From NCBI GenBank assembly GCA_016350165.1, contig CP066225.1:930001-994000 (forward strand): a stretch of 64,000 nucleotides of DNA, in the 5' to 3' direction. The stretch's first letter is position 1; the number at the start of each line of letters is the position of its first letter. This stretch comes from Planctomycetota bacterium. Lineage in GTDB: Bacteria > Planctomycetota > Phycisphaerae > Phycisphaerales > Phycisphaeraceae. The notes below the pieces were generated by a model. The model did not search any database. It saw only the letters and a list, made by a program, of their open reading frames with translations, and had not been told where the DNA came from. This document shows positions 17,912 through 27,591 of the stretch, piece by piece. The position numbers and the translations under genes are program-made.

Positions 17912-18790
17912 ATGCACGCAATGAAAGCTCTTTTCTGTACAGCAGCACTTCTAGGAACAGCTGCACTAACCAACGCAGATAAAATCGTTTTCGAAAACGG
18001 TGTCGGTGACTACAACGGCATGACCGACACATGGCTTACACACGGTAACAACACATGGGAAAGTACATCATACGGTGCCAGCCTCGACAATGGCCGCTAC
18101 GGCAACATCCTCGGTGGCGCAGGTGGCGCAGCTCGCCGTATCGTTCAACACTGGGATCTAAGCTCTCTTAAAGGACAAGTCGCACAAATCACCAGCGCCC
18201 GTATTTACACTTCAGCCACCGGCGGCAACCAAACAAACATCAACATCTACAAAATCCCATCGATCAACTCCAGCTGGACCGACTCGACCATCACAGGGAC
18301 CACCCCCCCAACCAACGAAACTTTCTACGGCTGGGACCGTACCAAAGTATGCTGGGACGCTCGCTTACCAGGCGAAAGCGACTCACACTGGTTTGATGAT
18401 GATGGCAACGTCTCCAAAGGTATCATCAACGACTCATCAAAACTTATCGGTCAAAATACTGCTGTCGCCGGTAGCATCACCGGCAACGTCAATATCTACT
18501 TCGATATCGATATCGACACTATTATGGAATGGATCGAATCGCCCGAACTCAACGCCGGCTTGGTCTATAACACCGACAACGAATTTACTTCTAACAAATT
18601 CTTTGTCCTAGGCTCACAAGTACACAGCAATCCCGGAACACCTCCTATCCACGTAGACCCATACAACGCTGCAAGTACAATCGCCTACATTCCACGTCTC
18701 GAAATCATCTACACAGCAGTTCCAGAACCAGCAAGCCTTGCACTCCTCGGCCTCGGCGGAATCGCACTCATCGCTCGTCGCAAAAAATAA
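17912..18790 (+). CDS. PEP-CTERM anchored secreted protein with DNRLRE-like domain
   Basis: Exported protein of 292 residues. Seen: a signal peptide (MKALFCTAALLGTAALTNA), a beta-rich middle with RRIVQHWDLSSLKGQVAQI and SARIYTSATGGNQTNINIYKI that fits DNRLRE/disaggregatase-like domains found in surface proteins, and a C-terminal PEP-CTERM sorting signal VPEPASLALLGLGGIALIARRKK. The PEP-CTERM tail is processed by an exosortase and marks the protein for the cell surface or extracellular matrix. ATG 17912 is preferred because ACAGGAG lies 8 bases before it. The gene stands alone, with operator-like sites upstream and a terminator downstream, and is close to the glycan-degradation genes. Confidence 0.85.
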   Translation: MHAMKALFCTAALLGTAALTNADKIVFENGVGDYNGMTDTWLTHGNNTWESTSYGASLDNGRYGNILGGAGGAARRIVQHWDLSSLKGQVAQITSARIYTSATGGNQTNINIYKIPSINSSWTDSTITGTTPPTNETFYGWDRTKVCWDARLPGESDSHWFDDDGNVSKGIINDSSKLIGQNTAVAGSITGNVNIYFDIDIDTIMEWIESPELNAGLVYNTDNEFTSNKFFVLGSQVHSNPGTPPIHVDPYNAASTIAYIPRLEIIYTAVPEPASLALLGLGGIALIARRKK

Positions 18791-18820
18791 TCTTTAAAAT
18801 TAGTAGTTTTAAATTCAAAC

Positions 18821-18857
18821 GCAGCAAGGAACTCTATCCCCTTGCTGTGTTTTTTTA
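18821..18857 (+). terminator. Rho-independent terminator after PEP-CTERM gene
   Basis: CAGCAAGG and CCTTGCTG form an 8-bp stem with a 10-base loop, followed by a run of seven T. It ends 16 bases before the ATG of the DUF5009 gene, which therefore has little room for a promoter of its own. Confidence 0.85.
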
Positions 18858-18872
18858 TTATCATTAAATACC

Positions 18873-20282
18873 ATGAATACGACCGCCACATTACAAACTC
18901 CCTCACTAAAACCCGAACAATCTGCTACAAACAAGCAAAGCCGCATCATGTCTATTGACATACTCCGCGGCTTCATCATGCTCACCATGCTCTTCGTCAA
19001 TGATGTCGCAGCGACACCTAAGCTCTGGTGGTGGTCTAAGCATTTTTATCCATACAACGAATCCGGCATGACCTACGTCGACGTCGTCTTCCCCGCATTC
19101 CTTTTCATCGTCGGCATGTCCGTCCCCTTCGCACTCTCAAAACAACTACAAACAAAACCTCTGTATAAAGTCTTACTTCACATATTCACACGTACAGCAT
19201 CATTACTACTACTCGGCTTTTTTACCGTCAACGGAGCCGACTATGAAAAAATGGGTTGGTACAACGGAGCATGGCAAATACTCGTATACACATCATGCAT
19301 CGCCTTATACATACAATTCCCCTCTCCCCAATCCAACCAATCATCTAACCGAAAGTTAGACTTTAGAAAATATACCAACATCATTATCAAATCCCTAGCA
19401 GTCATCAGCCTCTCCATCGCATGGTACTTCTTCCAAAACAAAAACGGCGAAGCCATGCGCCCTCATTGGTGGGGTATCCTCGGCCTCATCGGTTGGGTCT
19501 ACCTACTCACCTCACTCACATACATCATCTTCCGCAACAATCTATTCGCATTAGCCTTCGCTATGGGTATCTTCATCGCGATGTATCTCAGCCATCGCCC
19601 CATTCAGCCAGCGACTTGGAAGCTCCCTGACGATCCAGCCTTCCACACACTGCCCCACCTCAACTTCATCTACCGCATTAAGTACATTCCTATGTCCATC
19701 ACAATGCTGACCGCCATCTCACTCGCAGGCACACTCCTCGCATCCGCCATCAAATTCGGCTCACCAAACAGCAACGGCTCCTTCACAAATACGAATGCCG
19801 CAAAGCTCAAATTCGCACTCATCTTCGCCGCCGCACTTGCCTTCGCCGGCTACCTCCTCCACTACCCACACGGCGTCCTCAAAAACGGTGCGACACCCGC
19901 ATGGGGCCTCTACTGCTCAGCCATCACAACGATCATCTGGATCATCTTCTTCATCATCTTCGACATGCTCAAACACAAAAAGCTTGGCACCGCCCTCGCA
20001 TATACCGGCCAAAACGCACTCCTCGCATACCTCCTCCACCCACTTCTCATTTGGATACAGATCGCCATTAACACCGCCACCTCCCTCAACGAAAACATCC
20101 CCGAAGCCAGCCGCTTCTGGATCACACCCATGGCTTTCGGCCAACAACAAATCTCCATATGGGGCAATACCATCACTTTCCCTCAACCCTATACAGGCAT
20201 CACTCGTTCAGCCCTCACCGCCATCATCATACTCTCATTCACAGCATACATCGCACGCAAAAAATGCCTCCTCAAGCTCTAA
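18873..20282 (+). CDS. DUF5009 / heparan-alpha-glucosaminide N-acetyltransferase-like membrane protein
   Basis: Multi-spanning membrane protein of 469 residues in the group related to lysosomal HGSNAT and bacterial NagX. Seen: the family start MSIDILRGFIMLTMLFVNDVA, then WWWSKHFYPYNESGMTYVDVVFPAFLFIVGMSVPFAL, and about ten hydrophobic helices ending in ITRSALTAIIILSFTAYIA. Such proteins are thought to acetylate amino sugars or other glycan parts at the membrane using cytoplasmic acetyl-CoA. The neighbourhood with PL8 lyase fits metabolism of amino-sugar-containing glycans. The start is uncertain: ATG 18873 lies just after the terminator and no ribosome site is visible, while ATG 18948 begins at the family's conserved SIDILRG. 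Confidence 0.85.
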   Translation: MNTTATLQTPSLKPEQSATNKQSRIMSIDILRGFIMLTMLFVNDVAATPKLWWWSKHFYPYNESGMTYVDVVFPAFLFIVGMSVPFALSKQLQTKPLYKVLLHIFTRTASLLLLGFFTVNGADYEKMGWYNGAWQILVYTSCIALYIQFPSPQSNQSSNRKLDFRKYTNIIIKSLAVISLSIAWYFFQNKNGEAMRPHWWGILGLIGWVYLLTSLTYIIFRNNLFALAFAMGIFIAMYLSHRPIQPATWKLPDDPAFHTLPHLNFIYRIKYIPMSITMLTAISLAGTLLASAIKFGSPNSNGSFTNTNAAKLKFALIFAAALAFAGYLLHYPHGVLKNGATPAWGLYCSAITTIIWIIFFIIFDMLKHKKLGTALAYTGQNALLAYLLHPLLIWIQIAINTATSLNENIPEASRFWITPMAFGQQQISIWGNTITFPQPYTGITRSALTAIIILSFTAYIARKKCLLKL

Positions 20283-20529
20283 CCCCCAACCTGATTTCCA
20301 ACCCCACAATTACACAACCTGTCTTTACATGACTTTCCACCTCTACACCTTATCTCACTCATTCTGTATCCAATTACAATGCCTGTAATACTCTAAAAAA
20401 TAAACAATTACGCTTTTTCAGCATAAATCGTTGCAGATATTGTATTTCTAACTCATATCAATAATAATGACAGGTAAAATCCATTGGATCACAAAATACA
20501 AGCACACTTAACTTTCCGAGAGTAGCACC

Positions 20530-21681
20530 GTGGCCCCACAATCCAGCAAAGAAAAATCATCATCAAACAGCGCCAAGCACGTTCAGATCAGCGACTACTT
20601 ACGCAAGCTCATTCGCTCTAAAAAACTCCCTCCACGCCACATGCTCGAATCCGAAGCCGAGCTCTGTGAACGCTTCAACGTCAGTCGAGGCCCCGTACGC
20701 CAAGCCCTCGCCTCACTCGAACAAGACGGCCTCATCTACCGCATCTCTGGCCGAGGCTCCTTCGTCGCTCCAAAAAACAAAACACCTGAAGCCGCAGCCT
20801 CCACACATACTGCGTCACAAACCAACACACCAACTTCAACAGACGCCCCAACCATTTGGCTATTCCCTGTAGGCGGCCACGACATTCACCACCTCATCTT
20901 CGCAGGACTCCTCTCAGGCCTCGAAAAGGGTGCCGCAATGCACAACGCATCAATCCTCGTCTCATCACTCGATCACAACCAGCACAACCTCAACCAATAC
21001 TCAAACCGCATCGCAGGCGTATTCTCAAGTTACGCTTCCGTCGATGCAAGCACATCACTACCTTCAGACCTCCCCAACGTGTGGCTCATGTCACGTCGTG
21101 ATGAACTCCAACAGGATATCGATGCCGTGTCACCCGACAACAACACCATCGGACACATGGCCGCCGACTATCTCATCGAGCAAGGACACGATCACCTCGT
21201 CTTCTTCTCAACCATGGCCGCCGAACCTTCCTGCAATACGCGTCTCCCCGGCTTCCTCACTGCCGCTCGCCGCGCAGGCAAGCAAGTCACTGTTATCGAC
21301 GACACCCTCCTCCCCGACATCAAACCAATCACTCATCTCAACCAGGTCGACCAATCACTAGTCAGCAAACTCGTCGACATCTACATGGATCTTTCTCCTC
21401 GCCCTACAGGCATGTTCATCGTCGGCGACTACCACACCGCCATCGCACAACCAATCCTCCAAGAGCGTGGCATCAAAATCGGCAAAGACCTCGAAATCAT
21501 CTCTTGTAACAACAACAAGAGTATCCTCGCAATGATGAATCCAAAGCCAGCAACTATCGACATGAACCTCGAGGAAATGGGCATCGCCGCGGCACACATC
21601 ATGGCCTACCGCACCTCCAACCCAGCACACCCACTCCCACCAATGAACATCGCACCAAAACCAACACTCGTCCTCCCATAA
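20530..21681 (+). CDS. GntR-family regulator with LacI-type sensor domain (AraR-like architecture)
   Basis: Regulator of 383 residues starting at GTG 20530. Seen: a GntR winged helix at about 15-80 (YLRKLIRSKKLPPRHMLESE, RFNVSRGPVRQALASLEQ, GLIYRISGRGSFV), a Ser/Thr/Pro-rich linker, and a periplasmic-binding-protein-like effector domain from about 110 on (IWLFPVGGHDIHHLIFAGLL, TIGHMAADYLIEQGHDHLVF). This is the layout of AraR and similar sugar-responsive repressors. It lies upstream of the PL8 lyase and after the DUF5009 gene. Candidate operators are the TTAACGTTAA-type palindromes before the PL8 gene, or the TGTATATACA sites seen near 17.6 and 31.1-31.6 kb. The ribosome site (GAGAG) is weak. 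Confidence 0.9.
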   Translation: MAPQSSKEKSSSNSAKHVQISDYLRKLIRSKKLPPRHMLESEAELCERFNVSRGPVRQALASLEQDGLIYRISGRGSFVAPKNKTPEAAASTHTASQTNTPTSTDAPTIWLFPVGGHDIHHLIFAGLLSGLEKGAAMHNASILVSSLDHNQHNLNQYSNRIAGVFSSYASVDASTSLPSDLPNVWLMSRRDELQQDIDAVSPDNNTIGHMAADYLIEQGHDHLVFFSTMAAEPSCNTRLPGFLTAARRAGKQVTVIDDTLLPDIKPITHLNQVDQSLVSKLVDIYMDLSPRPTGMFIVGDYHTAIAQPILQERGIKIGKDLEIISCNNNKSILAMMNPKPATIDMNLEEMGIAAAHIMAYRTSNPAHPLPPMNIAPKPTLVLP

Positions 21682-21707
21682 CCAAACAATAAGATTTCAA
21701 AATAAAA

Positions 21708-21754
21708 GCACGTCTAACCGTCGATTAGCTACCGATGATTTGACGTGATTTTTT
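21708..21754 (+). terminator. Probable terminator after GntR-LacI gene
   Basis: CACGTC and GACGTG pair across a 27-base loop that may itself fold, followed by a run of six T. It lies 28 bases after the stop codon. The loop is long, so confidence is only moderate. Confidence 0.5.
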
Positions 21755-22018
21755 ACGTGACATACACACCAATACCCCCTATCAACCACAATAAAATCTA
21801 TTAAACCATACGTTCAACACGTAACCTGCCATAAAATTAACGTTAAATTCTCAATAAAACAATTACGATCAATGACAAACTTTTCTCAAAAACATGCTGC
21901 ATTTCTTGAATAAATCGATATATTAACAATCAAACAAACAAGTTTACATTCACAATTCCCAAGTTCTTTGAACTTAACTTTACGTTAATTCAAACAGAAC
22001 AACGATCCGAGCCACGCA
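21755..22018. other. Control region upstream of PL8 gene with three palindromes
   Basis: No gene is visible. Three inverted repeats are: TTAACGTTAA at 21837-21846, AAGTTC-TTT-GAACTT at 21961-21975, and TTAAC-TTTAC-GTTAA at 21974-21988. The first and third share the same half-site TTAAC; the second and third overlap. They lie 30-180 bases before the PL8 start and are probable regulator-binding sites. Confidence 0.5.
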
Positions 22019-24640
22019 ATGAGACAAACCGTATTATTAGCCAAATTATTGTTTATCTGCCTACTGACATTGTTTGCATTCAACACCATCACTTTCGCAA
22101 ACGACTCATCAGACCTCATCGAAAACCGATACTTCGAACTCATCGTCGGCAATGATCAATTGCTCACAGACAGCGAACCACTCGTCATGCAGCACAACAG
22201 CATCATGACTGTGATCGAAAACAATTTCACCAAAGCAAAGTCACTCGACTACTCAGATACCACCAAACCGCTTTACCTCACAAAGAAACCACACTTAAAA
22301 GCGAAAAACCAAGCAGAGCTAAGAATGTTCTTCAACGAAATTCTCCCAGCTCTCGCAATCGCATACAACTATCAAGGCCTCGCCAAACATCCAAATCCAT
22401 ATCACCAAGATTCAAAGATCAAGGAAGCAATCTTCATCATTCTCGATCACCTCCACGCACGTGGCTGGAAAGAAGGTGTCGACACCGGCTTCAATTACAA
22501 ATCCTTCAACGAAACTGGCTTCGCTGGTTTCGGCGGCACAATCCACAACAACCTCGAAGGCTACTCCAAAACAATCTTCCTCATGCGTAACGAGCTCAAA
22601 CAATCAGATCGCTACGACAGAGAAATGGCCACACTCAACTCCGTCACACGCATGTTCGCTCCACCACAAAAAGGCAAACCATATAAGCCCTTCGACTTCG
22701 AAGGCCTCAACTCCGACATGCTCAAAGCAATGACCAACACACGCCTCCCATATATCCTCGCACTCAAAAATAAAACTGAACGACAACGCAACCTCAAACA
22801 CCTCAAAGCATTCCTTGACAAAGGCTACTCCATCGCACCAGGCTGGGCCGACACTTTCAAACCCGACGGCCTCGGCTATCACCACAAAAGCGTTTACGGC
22901 GGCGGATACACCATCGCCGCACTCGAAGCTGCTTCAAGAATGATCTACCTCACCGGTGACACCGAATACTCACCAAAGCAAAGCAGCATCGACATCATCA
23001 TTAAAACACTCAAGACAGTCCGCTTCTACACCCAAAAATACGACATCCCACGCAGCATCAACGCACGCATGGCCGACGGACTCACCGTTGGACCAACTCT
23101 CGTGACTAGTGCAGCCTACCTCGCAAGTCGCAGCAACGAAATCGACCCAGTACCCGCAGCAATCTTCGCTCGCCTCTGGAACGAAGAATACATCCGCGAC
23201 AACACACGCCTCTTCACCAACTTCGCTTCCGGCAAAGGACTCGGCGAAATCGGCATCACCGCAATGATGATCGAACTCGCCAACCAAAACATCAAACCCG
23301 AACCCGATCCGCAAGGCCACGCCTTCAAACCCTACGGCGCTCTCACCATACACCGTAGAGACAATTGGATGTTCGCAATCAAAACCTTCAGCCAATACAT
23401 CTGGGACTACGAAGCAATCACACAAAAACACCGCGCTACAAACTACTTCGGTCGCTTCTCAAGTAACGGTGTCACAACTCTCTACTCACATGGCAACCCA
23501 GTCAACCGTGCCTCAAGTGGTTTTAACAACAACGGGTGGCATTGGAACAGAATCCCCGGCTCCACAACCATCAACCTTCCACTCTTCTTAAACAAAAAAC
23601 ACCTTAAAACAAGACGTTATTCAGACCAAACATTCGTAGGCGGCACACACATCGACAACCAAAACGGGGTTACCGCTATGCGTCTTCGTAACCTCGCAGG
23701 CGAAATCGACATCTACGCAAATAAAAGCTGGTTCTGCTTCGACAACACCATCGTCGCACTCGGATCAAACATACACACCCAAGGCCAAACCAAAAAAGCA
23801 TCCGAACTTCAAGACAAAGATGAACCAACCGTCGACGACTACGGCAATATGCACGTCGAAACAACTATCTTCCAAACCTCCCTCTTCTCTCCAGACACAA
23901 CAACCCTCATCAACAACCAAACAATCACAGGCCTCAATCAAAACTTCAAAGGCAAAGCAGGTCAACCCGTCACATTCTCCGACTCCGTCGGCAACGGATT
24001 CTACGTCTTTGATAGCAACCAACTCAACATCCGTCGTGCAAATCAAGTTTCATTCGACAACTCCAAACTCACTAAAAACCAAGGCCCATTCGCTCTAGCA
24101 TGGTTCGATCACGGCACCACCCCAACCAACGCAAACTACGCCTACGCCATCATGATCCAGGCAGGCAAAGACAATCTCACCCAAGCTGCAAGCAATGTCG
24201 AAACAAACATCAACATTCTTCAGCAGGATGACAACGTTCACCGTTTGCAGCACAAATCAAAAGACATGGTCGGCTACGCAATCTTCAACGCATCAAAAGC
24301 CACCCTCAACGATGGTATCATCATCAACGCGTCAACCAACTGCATTGCCATGACCCAAAATGAAAGTAGCCCAGCCAACGGCATCGATTTCAGCATCACC
24401 AACCCAGACTTCGGTTGGGTCAAAACACCTACAATCATGGGCCTCGGTGATGTACGCAACATCGACATGCTTTACTCAAAAAGCGAACCAATGCCCATCA
24501 CACTCAAATTACGTGGCCAATGGAAAGTTCAAGAAAACGAACAAATCCAAATCCTAAACACCACCGACAACACAACCACAATCAAATTCAACTGCATCGA
24601 CGCCACAACCATTCAAACCACACTCTACCCAGCCAACTAA
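22019..24640 (+). CDS. Polysaccharide lyase family 8 (chondroitin/hyaluronan-type lyase), secreted
   Basis: Exported lyase of 873 residues that would cleave uronic-acid-containing polysaccharide by beta-elimination. Seen: a signal peptide (LLAKLLFICLLTLFAFNTITFA), an all-helical toroid in the first half, DGLGYHHKSVYGGGYTIAAL near 283-302 holding the catalytic His and Tyr region, SINARMADG near 346 with the conserved Arg, and the strongly conserved NNGWHWNRIPGSTTINLP near 504-520; the remainder is beta-sandwich. The sulfatases, the DUF5009 protein and the heparinase-like gene at 28.7 kb fit a sulfated uronan-degrading habit. Weak CCGAG ribosome site. Palindromes upstream suggest regulation by the adjacent GntR-LacI protein. 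Confidence 0.9.
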   Translation: MRQTVLLAKLLFICLLTLFAFNTITFANDSSDLIENRYFELIVGNDQLLTDSEPLVMQHNSIMTVIENNFTKAKSLDYSDTTKPLYLTKKPHLKAKNQAELRMFFNEILPALAIAYNYQGLAKHPNPYHQDSKIKEAIFIILDHLHARGWKEGVDTGFNYKSFNETGFAGFGGTIHNNLEGYSKTIFLMRNELKQSDRYDREMATLNSVTRMFAPPQKGKPYKPFDFEGLNSDMLKAMTNTRLPYILALKNKTERQRNLKHLKAFLDKGYSIAPGWADTFKPDGLGYHHKSVYGGGYTIAALEAASRMIYLTGDTEYSPKQSSIDIIIKTLKTVRFYTQKYDIPRSINARMADGLTVGPTLVTSAAYLASRSNEIDPVPAAIFARLWNEEYIRDNTRLFTNFASGKGLGEIGITAMMIELANQNIKPEPDPQGHAFKPYGALTIHRRDNWMFAIKTFSQYIWDYEAITQKHRATNYFGRFSSNGVTTLYSHGNPVNRASSGFNNNGWHWNRIPGSTTINLPLFLNKKHLKTRRYSDQTFVGGTHIDNQNGVTAMRLRNLAGEIDIYANKSWFCFDNTIVALGSNIHTQGQTKKASELQDKDEPTVDDYGNMHVETTIFQTSLFSPDTTTLINNQTITGLNQNFKGKAGQPVTFSDSVGNGFYVFDSNQLNIRRANQVSFDNSKLTKNQGPFALAWFDHGTTPTNANYAYAIMIQAGKDNLTQAASNVETNINILQQDDNVHRLQHKSKDMVGYAIFNASKATLNDGIIINASTNCIAMTQNESSPANGIDFSITNPDFGWVKTPTIMGLGDVRNIDMLYSKSEPMPITLKLRGQWKVQENEQIQILNTTDNTTTIKFNCIDATTIQTTLYPAN

Positions 24641-24663
24641 CCTAACCTTCAATTAGACATAAA

Positions 24664-24694
24664 AAGCCGACCTAACGCACAGTTAGGTCGGCTT
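24664..24694. terminator. Strong bidirectional rho-independent terminator
   Basis: AAGCCGACCTAAC and GTTAGGTCGGCTT form a perfect 13-bp stem with a 5-base loop, with an A-run before it. It separates the PL8 gene from the convergent NmrA gene and serves both. Confidence 0.9.
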
Positions 24695-24709
24695 ATCCTA
24701 TCCATTTCA

Positions 24710-25546
24710 CTAACCCCACACATCACTCGCCGCAGCCTCTTTCACATACTCACTAAAATCGCGAGGCTTCCTACCAAGTACCTTCTCAACATCTCCACTC
24801 ACACTCTCATTCCGCCCATCAAACAACTCTCCAAACAAATGCTTCATCAAATCAACCATCTCGCTCGGCAACTGCGATTCCTTTAACCCACCAAGAAACG
24901 CATCCATCGGTATCTCTTCAAAACCAATTTCACGTCCCGTCACTTTCGCAATTTCACCCACAGCCTCATCAAAACTCATCAGCCTCGGCCCCGTCACTTC
25001 ATACACCGCACCATCATGCCCCGCCTCTAGCAGCGCCGCCACAACAACATCCGCAATATCACCCACATCAACAAACGGCTCTCCAACCTCATCAACTGGC
25101 AACACCAAATGGCCACCCTTGATCATTGGCAAAAACTCTCCCTCACTAAAATTCTGATCAAACCAGCTCGCCCGAACAACCGTCGTATCCATCTCAGCAT
25201 TCAAAAATATCTGCTCAGCTTTCTCAGCCTCCTTCTCACCACGTCCCGACAACAGCACCATCTTCTTCAACCCCGCCTTCTCCGCTTCACCCACAAATCG
25301 TTCGATCGCGGCATCCGCACCCGGCACAACCAGGTCCGGTACAAACACCACATACGCCGCTTCCATCCCCTCAAGCGCCGCTCCCCACCCCTCAGGCTCC
25401 GCCCAATCAAACGGCCGCTCGCCTCTTCTCGAACCTTTCCTCACCTCAACATCCAGCTCCTTCAATCGCTCCATCACACGCCTCCCCGTCTTCCCCCCAG
25501 CACTCATCACCAACGTCCTCATTTTCGAATTAGTATTCGCATTCAT
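24710..25546 (-). CDS. NmrA-like NAD(P)-binding protein
   Basis: Atypical short-chain dehydrogenase of 278 residues. Seen: MRTLVMSAGGKTGRRVMERL at about 9-28 as the dinucleotide-binding loop (GGKTGR), KKMVLLSGRGEKEAEKAEQ, TTVVRASWFDQNFSEG and VYEVTGPRLMSFDEAVGEIA, all typical of the NmrA group that binds NAD(P) and acts as redox sensor or reductase. ATG 25546 is preferred because GGAGAAACCGAG precedes it. It is divergent from an AraC regulator. Note that ECF41 sigma-factor loci are classically linked to carboxymuconolactone decarboxylase, oxidoreductase and epimerase genes, and such a locus begins 1.2 kb further on, but no ECF41-type promoter is visible here. Confidence 0.85.
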   Translation of the reverse strand: MNANTNSKMRTLVMSAGGKTGRRVMERLKELDVEVRKGSRRGERPFDWAEPEGWGAALEGMEAAYVVFVPDLVVPGADAAIERFVGEAEKAGLKKMVLLSGRGEKEAEKAEQIFLNAEMDTTVVRASWFDQNFSEGEFLPMIKGGHLVLPVDEVGEPFVDVGDIADVVVAALLEAGHDGAVYEVTGPRLMSFDEAVGEIAKVTGREIGFEEIPMDAFLGGLKESQLPSEMVDLMKHLFGELFDGRNESVSGDVEKVLGRKPRDFSEYVKEAAASDVWG

Positions 25547-25724
25547 CTCGGTTTCTCCAAACAGACTATTCTGCATCTTTTCACCAAACGCCACGACAAC
25601 CGCAGCAACGATGAATACAGTATTGGCACATCACCCAAGACTATCAATGACCATTTATCCGCTTATTTTGATTATTCGTCTTAAACCATTGGTTTACCTG
25701 CCCAACCTCATATAACATATATTC

Positions 25725-26702
25725 ATGACCCAAACCGACCGAACATGTACGCCTGACTGCTTCGATCACTCATCCGACCCGCTCGGCCAGACCCTTCACG
25801 CCCTCCGCATGAGCGGCCTCATCTACGCCAAATCCCACCTCACCGCACCATGGGCCATCGAAATGCCGCCCATGCCCGGCTGCCTCATGTTCCACATCGT
25901 CACCTCAGGCAAGTGCATCGTAAAAGTACCCGACACCGAACCACGCACCCTCACACCCGGCGAGTTCATCCTCGTACCCCACGGCATCGGACACAGCACC
26001 GTTAGCGACCTTAAAACCAAACCCATCCCACTCGAACAAATCCCCTGCCAACAAGTCACACCACGTTACGAAGTCCTAACTCACGGCGGCGGCGGCGAAC
26101 CAACCACGCTCATCTGTGGCGCCGTTCGCTTCGACCACCCCGCAGCAATCGACCTCGCCAAATTACTCCCCAACATCATCCACCTCCAAACCTGGGGCAA
26201 CCCAGAAGCCGAAGCCATGCACGCAACACTCCGACTCATGGCCGCCGAAGTCGAAGCACAAAGGCCCGGAGGCGATACCATCGTCACACGACTCGCCGAC
26301 ATCCTCGTCATTCAAGCCGTGCGTCGTTGGCTAGATCAAAGCCCCGAAGCGCAAACCGGTTGGCTTGGCGCACTAAAAGACGAACGCATCGGCCCTGCTC
26401 TACTCAACATCCACAACGCCCCATATCACAACTGGACCGTCGAAACCCTTGGAAAAACAGTACATATGTCACGTTCCAACTTCGCCGCACGCTTCATGGA
26501 CATCGTCGGCGAACCACCACTCAAATACCTCACACGTTACCGCATGCAAACCGCAGCCACCTTACTCCGCGACACAGACATCACACTCATCGAGTGCGCA
26601 ATCAAGCTGGGCTACACATCAGAAGCAGCCTTCAGCCGAGCATTCAAACGTATCTTCAACCAATCCCCCGGCTCATACCGCAATAACGCCATCTCCGCCT
26701 AA
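25725..26702 (+). CDS. AraC-family regulator with N-terminal cupin domain
   Basis: Transcription factor of 325 residues. Seen: an AraC-type cupin (Cupin_6-like) in the first 180 residues with GCLMFHIVTSGKCIVKV and LTPGEFILVPHGIGH, and two C-terminal helix-turn-helix motifs with NWTVETLGKTVHMSRSNFAA and TLIECAIKLGYTSEAAFSRA, ending FNQSPGSYR. It is transcribed away from the NmrA gene, an arrangement common for AraC-cupin regulators that control one adjacent oxidoreductase. No clear ribosome site precedes ATG 25725. The intergenic space of 178 bases must hold both promoters. It converges with the sigma-factor gene, only 16 bases apart. Confidence 0.92.
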   Translation: MTQTDRTCTPDCFDHSSDPLGQTLHALRMSGLIYAKSHLTAPWAIEMPPMPGCLMFHIVTSGKCIVKVPDTEPRTLTPGEFILVPHGIGHSTVSDLKTKPIPLEQIPCQQVTPRYEVLTHGGGGEPTTLICGAVRFDHPAAIDLAKLLPNIIHLQTWGNPEAEAMHATLRLMAAEVEAQRPGGDTIVTRLADILVIQAVRRWLDQSPEAQTGWLGALKDERIGPALLNIHNAPYHNWTVETLGKTVHMSRSNFAARFMDIVGEPPLKYLTRYRMQTAATLLRDTDITLIECAIKLGYTSEAAFSRAFKRIFNQSPGSYRNNAISA

Positions 26703-26718
26703 TCAACCATTAGACCCA

Positions 26719-27591
26719 TCAACCTACCCGCATTAACTTATCTGGATTACGCGTCACATACATCCCCTTCACCTGCTTCTCCTTATCAAATTCAAACCGC
26801 ATCAAACTCGCAACCTTACCCTCATGCCGATACACAAGCGCAAGTTCACCATTCACAAGCATCTTCAACTCACCACCATCATGCCAATTCGGGTGCAACA
26901 CATCCTTCACAAAATCAATCACTTCATTCTGACCAAACAACAATCGATCCACAGCCGCTGCCTTCCCACCATGATCCGCAACCAGCTCCACATCACGCAC
27001 CAGCATCTTCTCCAACGGCTTCATTTCCCCTGTTTTTATAGCCTCAATAAACCTCACCAACATCACCTTCGCATCCTCAACATCATACAACTGCCCAACA
27101 TCATCCCGTCCCAATCGTTTCTTCGCACGTGAAAACAACTTTCGGCTCCCCGCCTCCGACACATCCAATATCCGACTAATATCAGTATAGTGATAATCGA
27201 AAATATGCCGCAAAATAAAAACAAGCCGCTCACGAGGTGGCAGCTTGTCCATCATTAACATAAATGCAGTCGATAACGTTTCATCATACTCAAGCGAATC
27301 ACCAAACCCAATCACACCACCCTCCCCCATCGGCTCAGGAAGCCAAGGCCCAACATACCGCTCCCTCTCTCGCTTCGCCACCTTCAATCGATCCAGACAC
27401 ACGCGCGAACAAACCGTCATCAACCATCCACCCACATTCTCAATCACCTCACGGTTCGCCAACCATTTCACATACGTATCCTGCACCGCATCCTCAGCAT
27501 CAACATGACTGCCAAGCATACGATAACTAAGCCCCATTAATTTGGGTTTCACATCCAAAAACACCTGAGTTTGATGATCCGTTTCAATCAT
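26719..27591 (-). CDS. ECF41-type RNA polymerase sigma factor with SnoaL-like C-terminal extension
   Basis: Extracytoplasmic-function sigma factor of 290 residues, longer than usual ECF factors because of a C-terminal SnoaL-like domain. Seen: region 2 (LMGLSYRMLGSHVDAEDAVQ, TYVKWL), region 4 (LPPRERLVFILRHIFDYHYT, ILDVSEAGSRKLFSRAKKRL), and the three ECF41 signature motifs WLPEP at 83-87, a DGGGK-like DHGGK near residue 196, and NPDKL six residues from the end. In ECF41 factors the extension controls activity without a separate anti-sigma factor. The ATG overlaps the end of the preceding gene as TAAATG, so translation is coupled to it. An exact ECF41 promoter lies upstream of that gene at 28086-28112. 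Confidence 0.95.
   Translation of the reverse strand: MIETDHQTQVFLDVKPKLMGLSYRMLGSHVDAEDAVQDTYVKWLANREVIENVGGWLMTVCSRVCLDRLKVAKRERERYVGPWLPEPMGEGGVIGFGDSLEYDETLSTAFMLMMDKLPPRERLVFILRHIFDYHYTDISRILDVSEAGSRKLFSRAKKRLGRDDVGQLYDVEDAKVMLVRFIEAIKTGEMKPLEKMLVRDVELVADHGGKAAAVDRLLFGQNEVIDFVKDVLHPNWHDGGELKMLVNGELALVYRHEGKVASLMRFEFDKEKQVKGMYVTRNPDKLMRVG

Noticed and set aside
19795-20388. 197-codon plus-strand frame rich in Ser/Pro/His
   Set aside because: It overlaps the DUF5009 gene in another frame; its composition is a product of the C-rich strand.
22970-23431. 153-codon minus-strand frame opposite the PL8 gene
   Set aside because: Shadow of a clear lyase gene; no motif and no start signal.
25109-25684. 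191-codon plus-strand frame
   Set aside because: Antisense to the NmrA gene, with an Arg/His/Leu-rich shadow composition.
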